NCBI GenBank assembly: GCA_002717185.1
Contig: PBDC01000039.1
Span: 68,391 to 132,390, forward strand
Source of the DNA: Rhodospirillaceae bacterium
Lineage (GTDB): Bacteria; Pseudomonadota; Alphaproteobacteria; UBA8366; GCA-2717185
Direction: 5' to 3'
Length of the DNA stretch: 64,000 bases
This document shows, piece by piece, positions 1-6,751 of the stretch. The translations under genes were made by a program, and so were the position numbers. Each line of letters begins with the position of its first letter. The stretch's first letter is position 1. The notes under the pieces were generated by a model. The model was not told where the DNA came from and did not search any database. It saw only the letters and a program-made list of their open reading frames with translations.

Positions 1-77
1 GCCGGCGACAGCCTGCAGTTGCTAATAACTCGCGCCATAGCCGCGGCGACAGAACGTAGCCGCGAGTTGGCGGGAGA

Positions 78-1655
78 TTAGATTAGACCCTGCCCCGCCG
101 CGCGCGAACCCTTGCTCGCTCGTGCCAATATCCAAACCGGAATCAAACCCACCACTGCGAACAACGCCAGTATGAAATAGGCGTCCTGGAAGCCCAAGGT
201 GCTGGCCTGGGCATAGATCACCTCGCCCAAATAGTGGAAGGCGCCGAAATCGTGCACCGCTTCAGCAACGCCAGCCTCACCTAGGAGTTGCTCCAGCCGG
301 GTGTGCATCTCGCGGGTGGTTTCCCTGGCGCCAGTTTGCATGGCAGCGAAGGCTTCACCATGGAAAGGGATGCGCAGTTCGAGGAAGACTACCAAACAAT
401 TAGTCCCCAAGGTTCCGCCGAGCTGGCGCACGAAATTGACCGTGCTTGACCCCTGCGTCACAAGCTCCGTCGGCAGAGATTTTAGCGCTTCGGAATTGAC
501 AACGGAACGGGTGCAGGCGACCCCCATACGCACTATCAGTGTAAACCAGACTAGGGTCCAGAAAGGCGTATTCACGTCTGCGGTAGATAGGTAGAAGAAC
601 GCAATTGCAAAAATTACCATGCCGACGCAAATCATCAGGTAGGCTGGCACAAAATCGGAAAGGCGACCGACAAGCGGGAATAGGAAAATCAACGAGAGGC
701 CTGCCGGCACCATAAGCAACCCAGCGTCGATAGCCGAAAAGTGCTGTATCTGCTGAGTGAATAGTGGCATCAGGAAAAAAGACGAGAACATCGCCGCGCC
801 GGTGAAGAAGCCAATGCTCGCGGCGGCGCTGAACTGCGCGTTCGCGAACACCCGCATGTTAACCAAAGGATCTTCAGCGTAGATCTGACGCAGTACAAAG
901 GCCGTACCACAACCAATTCCCGCGCCGAACAACGCAAGGATCTCGCTCGATGTCCAGCCTAGGCGGGCACCGTAGCTGAAGCCGAGCAACAGGCCCGCCA
1001 AGGACACGGATAGCATACCGAAGCCAAGGAAATCGAACCGCGGGATCTTTTTGGGCATCGCCCGGCTGGGCAAGAACAGATTGCCAACGATCAGCGCTAG
1101 GAAGGCCGTCGGGAGGGTAAGAAGAAAGATGTATCGCCAACTGAGTAGATCAATGGCGATGCCTCCCAGGGTCGGTCCCAGCGCCGGCGCTAGGACGTTG
1201 CCCATGGCGAAGATGCCCATAGAAAAGCCCTTTTGGTCACGCGGGAAGACCTTAAAGGTCACAGCCATACCCAGGGGCTGCACAATCCCCGCAGACAGGC
1301 CCTGCAGGATACGGCCAAGCAACAGGCTCTCCGTATTCTGCGCCAATCCGCTCATTGCTGATCCAACGAGGAAGGCAACCACGGCGAGGGAGAAGCTGCG
1401 CCGCTCACCGAAAGACAGAACAAGCCACGCACTGAGAAGCATGCCCGCGGTCTGGGCTGCAAAATAGCCAGTTGAGATCAGTTGCGCCTGGTCACGGCCG
1501 ATACCGAACGTGCCCATGATGGCCGGGAAAGCGACATTCACGGTCGTCGCACCCAAAGTCATAGTCATGATACCGACAAGACAGGTGACAGTCGCCAGCC
1601 ATTTGTAGGCCGGGCCGTAGCGGTCGAAGAGGGTTTCGAGACTGTCTGGGGGCAC
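78..1655 (-). CDS. MFS multidrug efflux transporter, DHA2 (EmrB/QacA) family
   Basis: A 525-residue, very hydrophobic protein with the about 14 membrane segments expected of DHA2 drug:proton antiporters in the inner membrane. Family motifs seen are the first-helix motif ending VNVAFP (residues 39-44), GRILQG (114-119) and the antiporter motif C APALGPTLGG (156-165). The usual acidic residue of the first-helix motif (LDxTxVNVALP) is replaced, since the sequence here reads LGATTVN. The start codon is GTG. It is divergent from a TetR-type regulator across a 154-bp gap, a classic local-repressor arrangement, so drug-inducible export is the inferred role. No membrane-fusion partner (EmrA-like) is visible, although only 77 bases lie beyond its 3' end. 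The substrate cannot be told from sequence. Confidence 0.9.
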   Translation of the reverse strand: MPPDSLETLFDRYGPAYKWLATVTCLVGIMTMTLGATTVNVAFPAIMGTFGIGRDQAQLISTGYFAAQTAGMLLSAWLVLSFGERRSFSLAVVAFLVGSAMSGLAQNTESLLLGRILQGLSAGIVQPLGMAVTFKVFPRDQKGFSMGIFAMGNVLAPALGPTLGGIAIDLLSWRYIFLLTLPTAFLALIVGNLFLPSRAMPKKIPRFDFLGFGMLSVSLAGLLLGFSYGARLGWTSSEILALFGAGIGCGTAFVLRQIYAEDPLVNMRVFANAQFSAAASIGFFTGAAMFSSFFLMPLFTQQIQHFSAIDAGLLMVPAGLSLIFLFPLVGRLSDFVPAYLMICVGMVIFAIAFFYLSTADVNTPFWTLVWFTLIVRMGVACTRSVVNSEALKSLPTELVTQGSSTVNFVRQLGGTLGTNCLVVFLELRIPFHGEAFAAMQTGARETTREMHTRLEQLLGEAGVAEAVHDFGAFHYLGEVIYAQASTLGFQDAYFILALFAVVGLIPVWILARASKGSRAAGQGLI

Positions 1656-1699
1656 GTCGTAACTGAATATTCTTGAACAACCTTTTCTACATGATTACG

Positions 1700-1800
1700 T
1701 GACAGATACTCAACGCAACAGCACTGACGCAGATCGATTGAAAATAGGCCACAACGTCTTATTATCGATTATCTAGGTACAACTTAACTATTAAGATGGC
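1700..1800. promoter_or_regulatory. Divergent promoter/operator region between MFS exporter and TetR regulator
   Basis: The 154-bp gap between the two divergent genes is AT-rich compared with the flanks. It holds a perfect small inverted repeat, CTTAA-CTA-TTAAG, at 1783-1795, just ahead of the tetR start codon, and an imperfect palindrome around ATCGAT near 1764-1772. TetR-family proteins usually bind such palindromes to repress both themselves and the adjacent pump. The assignment as operator is inference. Confidence 0.3.
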
Positions 1801-1809
1801 GTCTAACCC

Positions 1810-2433
1810 ATGGTCAGCAAAGCGAAGCGTCCTCAACATATCCTCAAAACAGCGCTTGGCCTCGCCGCCGAGGCACCGTGGTCGTCGATCAGTCTTCGCG
1901 ACATCGCAGAGGCAGCCAGCGTATCGCCGTCGGAGATTTACACGCTATATCCCTCGAAGATAGCAATCGTTAAAGCCTATTTCATCTCGGTCGATGCAGC
2001 AGTGCTGGAAACAAAATTCGGCTTCGAAGCGGAAGACAGCCCGCGCGACCGGTTGTTCGAGGTGCTTATGCGCCGCTTCGACGCCCTGTCCGACGACCGC
2101 AAAAGCGTCCTGTCGATCCTGACGACCCTACGGTGCGATCCAGTCTCGGCGCTTTGCCTGTCTGGGAGCCTTTGCAGTTCGATGGGCTGGATGCTGGAAG
2201 CGTCGGCAATCCCGTCATCTTGGCCAAATGGACGCCTGACGGTAAATGGGCTCGTCGCGCTTTGGCTCGTGACCTTGCGCACCTGGCAACGCGACGAGAG
2301 CGAGGATATGGCACACACCATGGCTGTGTTGGATAAAAATTTACGCCGCGCCGAAAGACTTCGCTTGATGCTACCTTCCGCTCTGCACAGGCGGCGTACG
2401 GAAGACCCGCAGCCGAATGCAGCACCGGCTTGA
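1810..2433 (+). CDS. TetR/AcrR-family transcriptional regulator
   Basis: A 207-residue protein with an N-terminal TetR helix-turn-helix at about residues 28-50 (SLRDIAEAASVSPSEIYTLY) followed by an all-helical ligand-binding domain without a recognisable subfamily signature. Length is typical for TetR regulators. It starts at an ATG and lies divergent to the DHA2 exporter, so it most likely represses that pump and itself. csaA follows after 25 bp on the same strand, so the regulator may share a transcript with csaA and the VOC gene. Ligand unknown. Confidence 0.85.
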   Translation: MVSKAKRPQHILKTALGLAAEAPWSSISLRDIAEAASVSPSEIYTLYPSKIAIVKAYFISVDAAVLETKFGFEAEDSPRDRLFEVLMRRFDALSDDRKSVLSILTTLRCDPVSALCLSGSLCSSMGWMLEASAIPSSWPNGRLTVNGLVALWLVTLRTWQRDESEDMAHTMAVLDKNLRRAERLRLMLPSALHRRRTEDPQPNAAPA

Positions 2434-2458
2434 GCACGCTTCCTTATCTGAGAGCAAC

Positions 2459-2797
2459 ATGACCCAGATCAATTTCGACGACTTTCTCAAGGTCGACATA
2501 CGAGCCGGCACAATCGTTCGCACCGAGGATTACCCGGAAGCCCGGAAACCCGCGTTCAAATTGTGGGTAGATTTTGGGCCGGAAATCGGCACGCGCAAGA
2601 CATCCGCCCAAATCACAAAGCATTATAGCCTGGAAGGACTGGTTGGCCGCCAGGTCGCCGCCGTGGTGAATTTCCCACCCAAGCAGATCGGCAAGTTCAT
2701 GTCGGAGATCCTGGTTCTCGGCTTTCCAGACGAGGATGACGAAGTCGTGTTGATTCAGCCATCCCAGGGCGTCCCGGATGGTGGAAAGATGTACTGA
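2459..2797 (+). CDS. csaA: CsaA-like tRNA-binding domain protein
   Basis: A 112-residue single-domain protein with the OB-fold tRNA-binding domain seen in CsaA and at the C-terminus of MetRS. Recognisable stretches are VDIRAGTI (12-19), a central NFPPKQIGKF and the C-terminal VLIQPSQGVPDGGKMY-type tail. In Bacillus CsaA has chaperone/export-related activity, but in alphaproteobacteria its role is unproven. The ATG at 2459 is chosen because it gives the usual MTQINFDDF N-terminus. An upstream in-frame ATG at 2417 would overlap tetR and add 14 atypical residues. The next gene begins one base after its stop, which suggests translational coupling. Confidence 0.9.
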   Translation: MTQINFDDFLKVDIRAGTIVRTEDYPEARKPAFKLWVDFGPEIGTRKTSAQITKHYSLEGLVGRQVAAVVNFPPKQIGKFMSEILVLGFPDEDDEVVLIQPSQGVPDGGKMY

Positions 2798-2798
2798 G

Positions 2799-3665
2799 AT
2801 GAAGCGTGGTATCGACCATTTAGTGCTGGGCGTGCGGGACCTTGACCGCGCGCGCGAAACCTATACCCGAATGGGCTTCACGACGACGCCGCGCGCAGCC
2901 CATCCTTTTGGTACGGGGAACAGCCTGGTGCAACTTCAGGGAAATTTTTTGGAGCTGCTAACTGTCGTCGATGAGTCTAAGTTCGCCCAACCCACGACAG
3001 GACAGTTCGAATTTGGAACGTTCAACAAAACTTATCTCGACGCGCGAGAAGGAATGTCGATGCTGGTCTTCGAGGGCCACGACGCGGCGCGCGATCACGC
3101 CGATTTCACAGAAAACGGTCTGGACACATACGAACCGTTTCACTTCGAGCGCAAGGCGACCCTACCGAATGGCGCGGAGGTCACCGTAGCGTTCTCGCTG
3201 GTCTTCGTAACCGACGAGAGAATGCCTGATGCGGTATTTTTCACTTGCCAGCAGCATGCGCCGGAATATTTCTGGAAGCCGGAATATCAGCGGCACGACA
3301 ATGGCGCCTTGGTTATCTCCGAGGTAGTTATGGTGGCGGAAGCCCCGGTCACGCTAACTGGACTGATCGGCGGCATGCAGAGTACGGACGCTGTAACAGT
3401 CGTTAACGGTAGCCTTTGGGTTGCGACCACGCGCGGCTACGTTACGGTAATGACCCCCGGCGATTTCGAAGAGCGGTTCGGTCTTGCGCCAACCGGGCCT
3501 CAAACACCCCACTTCGGCGCCTTTCAGATTCAAGTTACCAACCTAGACAAGACGGAAGCGCTTCTCACCAACAACGATATCGCATTTCGGAGAACCAATG
3601 CAGCGCTGCAGGTCGGGCCAGAAACCGCATTCGGCTGTGTTCTAGAGTTTGTAGCTGAAGGCTAA
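2799..3665 (+). CDS. VOC-superfamily (glyoxalase-like domain) protein
   Basis: A 288-residue protein starting with the typical VOC opening IDHLVLGVRDLDRA (residues 5-18), resembling the long glyoxalase-like domain proteins with two tandem beta-alpha-beta modules. The early His7 fits a metal-ligand position. VOC proteins include dioxygenases, isomerases, lyases and resistance proteins, and the reaction here is not assignable. The ATG at 2799 lies one base after the csaA stop, so both are probably cotranslated. The gene is followed by a 450-bp non-coding stretch. Confidence 0.75.
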   Translation: MKRGIDHLVLGVRDLDRARETYTRMGFTTTPRAAHPFGTGNSLVQLQGNFLELLTVVDESKFAQPTTGQFEFGTFNKTYLDAREGMSMLVFEGHDAARDHADFTENGLDTYEPFHFERKATLPNGAEVTVAFSLVFVTDERMPDAVFFTCQQHAPEYFWKPEYQRHDNGALVISEVVMVAEAPVTLTGLIGGMQSTDAVTVVNGSLWVATTRGYVTVMTPGDFEERFGLAPTGPQTPHFGAFQIQVTNLDKTEALLTNNDIAFRRTNAALQVGPETAFGCVLEFVAEG

Positions 3666-4115
3666 GTGCTCATTATTCCGTGAGCCGTTACGAAAATTAT
3701 TACAGAGTATCGCAGTCCTGCGACCATACGGGTCGAACGGTTGATATATCCTTAGTTCGCTGCGGGTTGATCTCATATGGAATGGTGCTCGAATTTTTTC
3801 CTTATCGACACAAAATCCAGGACCAGCGCCTATACCAATCCCTTAGTCGACGACATTGCCGAGGACCATATATTCTAGGACGAGGTATATTTCGAGAGTT
3901 TTGGCCCGCTCAACTTGGCTTGGGAAGACGCCAATTCGATTTTTTCTCTATCGCCCTCGAAAGGGCTGGAAACCGCCTGCCAGCGGGCGTGCGACACAAA
4001 AGCGGTGGTAACTCTAATTATTTGGTTAACAACCATGAGACGCAGTGTCTAAAGATCGGCCAGATCGCCTATCATCAAACTATCCATCGCTAACAGACAA
4101 GAGGAGGAATTTCCG
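3666..4115. other. 450-bp gap without a convincing intact gene; possible permease N-terminal remnant
   Basis: The stretch is lower in GC than its neighbours and holds no ORF with convincing codon use. A 137-codon frame at 3680-4093 reads as non-protein (Arg/Tyr/Gln-rich, no domain). One short frame, 3777-3878 (+), contains AYTNPLVDDIAEDHIF before a TAG. I recall similar wording near the N-terminus of NCS1-type permeases (YTNPLVEDIAEDYSLRY), but that is memory, not a search. The same frame continues open for about 65 codons after the stop. The gap ends with the strong ribosome site of the DUF350 gene. Confidence 0.3.
4100..4112 (+). promoter_or_regulatory. Strong ribosome binding site of the DUF350 gene
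   Basis: The sequence AGAGGAGGAA lies here with suitable spacing before the ATG at 4116. It is the clearest Shine-Dalgarno in this region and fixes the start of the DUF350 gene against the second in-frame ATG at 4125. Confidence 0.6.
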
Positions 4116-4529
4116 ATGGAGGCAATGATGGCAAGCCTAGGATCAGGTTTTCCAGTATTAATCCTGCATTTCGGGGCAACCCTATCGATTCTAATTTCTG
4201 GCGTGGTCATCTACGAATGGATTACGCCCTATCCCGAACTTAAACTAGTACGCGAAGGCAACAATGCGGCAGCGATCGCCCTTTCCGGCGCGATACTGAG
4301 CCTTGCCATACCGCTTGCCTTCAGCATGGCAGTCAGCGTCAGCGTGCTCGACATTCTGGTATGGGGTGGGGTAACAATCTTTATTCTACTAATCGTGTAC
4401 CGATTCATCGATTTTCTACTGAAAGACCTACCAGTCCGTATCGAGAATGGAGAGATAGGTGCCGCCATCCTGCTGTCCGCTGTGAAACTGGCCGTCGCTG
4501 CGATAACCGCAGCTGCCGTTTCCGGGTAA
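4116..4529 (+). CDS. DUF350 (YjfL-type) inner membrane protein
   Basis: A 137-residue, four-helix membrane protein. Hydrophobic segments lie near residues 10-30, 50-70, 78-98 and 115-135, with a short polar EGNNAAAIALSGA stretch that resembles the DUF350 core. Such proteins are small integral membrane proteins of unknown function, often encoded in pairs or next to stress genes. The start at 4116 is supported by an AGGAGG site. The trypsin-like protease begins 4 bases after its stop, so the two are very probably cotranscribed and perhaps functionally linked at the membrane. Confidence 0.75.
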   Translation: MEAMMASLGSGFPVLILHFGATLSILISGVVIYEWITPYPELKLVREGNNAAAIALSGAILSLAIPLAFSMAVSVSVLDILVWGGVTIFILLIVYRFIDFLLKDLPVRIENGEIGAAILLSAVKLAVAAITAAAVSG

Positions 4530-4533
4530 AGCC

Positions 4534-5421
4534 TTGCGCGGCTTTCGTAAAGGCTGGCTGATCCTGAGCCTGGTAATCGTGTTTCAGGTCGCCAGCAACT
4601 ATCTGGAAAGCGGGGAAGATGCACCATCGATCCGACGCCCGCAGGTTTCGCAACAAGCCCCACAGGGGCGCCAACCGCAAGCGTCCGGCCCCGTTCTGCC
4701 GAGAGCGTCACGGCATGATCCCCTTTTCAAGATCAAGACCGGCAAAAAATCAAACAGTACGGGTACCGCTTTCGCTGTCCAAGACGACGGTATCTGGATC
4801 ACGGCACGGCATGTTGTCGATGGCTGCGATAAGGTCGGGCTGGTAACAGAGCCCCGCCGCGCCATCCGTGTCTTCCGCGTGTTACCTCATCCACGAGCCG
4901 ACATGGCTATGCTATGGACACGCCGCACTGTGCCACCCCTGGCAATCTCCAACGCACCACTCCGGGTTCGGCAGAAAGGCTTTCATTTTGGTTTTCCGCA
5001 ATCGGACCCAGGGCAGGTGACTTCAACTTTGCTGGGCCGCCGCAACATGCGCACCACCGGACGATACCGACATACTGAACCGGTCATCGCTTGGGCCGAA
5101 CTTCGCCGGGTGCCGCTGACGGAGAGTTTGGGCGGCATCAGTGGCGGACCGGCGCTCAATGCCAATGGCGAGATTGTCGGCGTCACAGTCGCATCGAGCA
5201 AACGCCGCGGCCGCGTCTATACAACGGCACCTATTTCCATGGATCAATTGCTTTCACAGGCGAAGATTGAACCCAATGGCCTTCCCTCGGCCGGCCTGAA
5301 CACCAGTCCCGCCGACAGCAATTTTATTGACTACGGAATTGCTCTTCGCCGACAACTAACGGTCGCCCAGGTTATCTGCTGCATTGAAGGTAACAGCCGC
5401 AGACGAGGGCGCCACCTATAG
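4534..5421 (+). CDS. Membrane-anchored trypsin-like (S1-fold) serine protease
   Basis: A 295-residue protein. An N-terminal signal anchor (about residues 7-21) is followed by a Pro/Gln/Arg-rich linker (30-60) and a trypsin-like protease domain. The catalytic triad is visible: His93 in TARHVVDGC, Asp123 in HPRADMAML and Ser203 in GGISGGPALN. It therefore probably acts in the periplasm, tethered to the inner membrane, resembling HtrA-like proteases but without a PDZ domain. The last 45 residues show no domain. The start is a TTG 4 bases after the DUF350 stop, and no better start lies ahead of the anchor. It converges on sucB with only three bases between stops. Substrate unknown. Confidence 0.8.
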   Translation: MRGFRKGWLILSLVIVFQVASNYLESGEDAPSIRRPQVSQQAPQGRQPQASGPVLPRASRHDPLFKIKTGKKSNSTGTAFAVQDDGIWITARHVVDGCDKVGLVTEPRRAIRVFRVLPHPRADMAMLWTRRTVPPLAISNAPLRVRQKGFHFGFPQSDPGQVTSTLLGRRNMRTTGRYRHTEPVIAWAELRRVPLTESLGGISGGPALNANGEIVGVTVASSKRRGRVYTTAPISMDQLLSQAKIEPNGLPSAGLNTSPADSNFIDYGIALRRQLTVAQVICCIEGNSRRRGRHL

Positions 5422-5424
5422 GTT

Positions 5425-6717
5425 TTAAACGTCGATTAGCAGCCGCTGTGGGTCTTCCAGGCACTCCTTTATACGTACCAAGAAGGTAACGGCTTCGCGG
5501 CCGTCGATGATGCGGTGATCGTAGGACAGGGTCAGATACATCATGTCGCAGGCCTTGATCTCATCACCCACCACCATCGGCCGCTTCTGGATCTTATGCA
5601 TGCCGAGGATGCCAGATTGTGGAGGATTCAGGATTGGCATCGACAGCAAGGAGCCGAAGACGCCACCATTGGAGACCGTGAACGTACCGCCGGTCATCTC
5701 GGCGATAGTCAGTTTGCCGTCGCGGGCGCGGCGGCCAAAATCGCCAATCGTGCCTTCGATTTCCGCAAAGCTCATCGCATCGGCGTCGCGTAGAACTGGC
5801 ACCACGAGGCCCTGCGGCGTACCAACGGCGATACCTATATCGTAGTAGTCCTTGTAGATCAGCTGATCACCATAGATCTCAGCGTTAACAGCTGGAATTT
5901 CCTTAAGTGCGATGATCGCCGCCTTGACAAAAAAGGACAGAAAGCCGAGGCGGACATTGTGTTTTTTCTCAAACTTGTCACGGTAATCAGCCCGCAGTTT
6001 AATTAATGCGCCCATATCCACTTCGTTGAAGGTCGACAGAATGGCGGCCGAATTCTGCGCCTGCTTGAGACGCTCGGCGATGCGCTGCCGCAGACGCGAC
6101 ATTCGAACGATCTCCTCACCGCGCGGGTCGGGTACCCGCTCCGGCAACGCAGCGGCCGAAGTAATCGCAGCCATCGTCGGCACGGGAGCGGATACGGCCG
6201 GTTTCGCGAAAGTCGCAGGCTTACCTTCCAAATAAGCCAGCACGTCCGCTTTCACCAATCGGCCTTTTGGCCCCGTGCCCGTCATCTGATTAGGATCGAG
6301 ACTGTGCTGTTCTATCAGCTTCCGCACAGCCGGCGACATAGTAGTTGCCCCTCCTGCTGATGCTAGGGGTGTCGCCTCCAGAGCTAGTGTGGCTTCAGGC
6401 GCCTTCGCAGGTTCCGGGGCATACTCCTCTTCCGCCGCGGCAGAAGGCTTGGGGTTAGCTTTAACCTTTGGTGTCGCATCCGCTTCGGCAATGCTACCGA
6501 GAACCGCACCAACCTCCACATTGACACCATCCGAGGCTAGGATCTCGCTCAACACACCGGCCGACGGGGCCGGCACCTCGACCGTAACCTTGTCGGTCTC
6601 CAGCTCTAGGATTGGCTCGTCCGCATCGACGCTGTCGCCTACATGTTTAAACCATTGCGATACCGTGGCCTCGGTGATCGATTCACCAAGCGTCGGAACC
6701 GTAATCTCTATCGTCAT
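5425..6717 (-). CDS. sucB: 2-oxoglutarate dehydrogenase E2, dihydrolipoamide succinyltransferase
   Basis: A 430-residue E2 that transfers the succinyl group from E1-bound thiamine diphosphate to CoA in the cytoplasmic 2-oxoglutarate dehydrogenase complex (TCA cycle). Domains in order are one lipoyl domain (1-75, lipoylated Lys43 in [10 protein letters not shown]), an Ala/Pro/Glu-rich linker, a peripheral subunit-binding domain (about 127-165) and the catalytic acyltransferase domain, with His401 and Asp405 in SYDHRIIDG. Length is normal. It lies 34 bases downstream of sucA, as in most proteobacteria. No lpd (E3) gene follows, because the converging protease gene comes next. Confidence 0.97.
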   Translation of the reverse strand: MTIEITVPTLGESITEATVSQWFKHVGDSVDADEPILELETDKVTVEVPAPSAGVLSEILASDGVNVEVGAVLGSIAEADATPKVKANPKPSAAAEEEYAPEPAKAPEATLALEATPLASAGGATTMSPAVRKLIEQHSLDPNQMTGTGPKGRLVKADVLAYLEGKPATFAKPAVSAPVPTMAAITSAAALPERVPDPRGEEIVRMSRLRQRIAERLKQAQNSAAILSTFNEVDMGALIKLRADYRDKFEKKHNVRLGFLSFFVKAAIIALKEIPAVNAEIYGDQLIYKDYYDIGIAVGTPQGLVVPVLRDADAMSFAEIEGTIGDFGRRARDGKLTIAEMTGGTFTVSNGGVFGSLLSMPILNPPQSGILGMHKIQKRPMVVGDEIKACDMMYLTLSYDHRIIDGREAVTFLVRIKECLEDPQRLLIDV

Positions 6718-6751
6718 CTATAGACCTTTCGATCCATGCGAGTGAACGGGG

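Noticed and set aside
1..77. Window left edge before the exporter stop.
   Set aside because: Too short to show a gene. I see no partial reading frame or structure with support.
3680..4093. 137-codon plus-strand frame in the gap before the DUF350 gene.
   Set aside because: Its amino acid composition (Arg, Tyr, Gln and His-rich) and codon use do not look like a protein of this genome, and there is no ribosome site.
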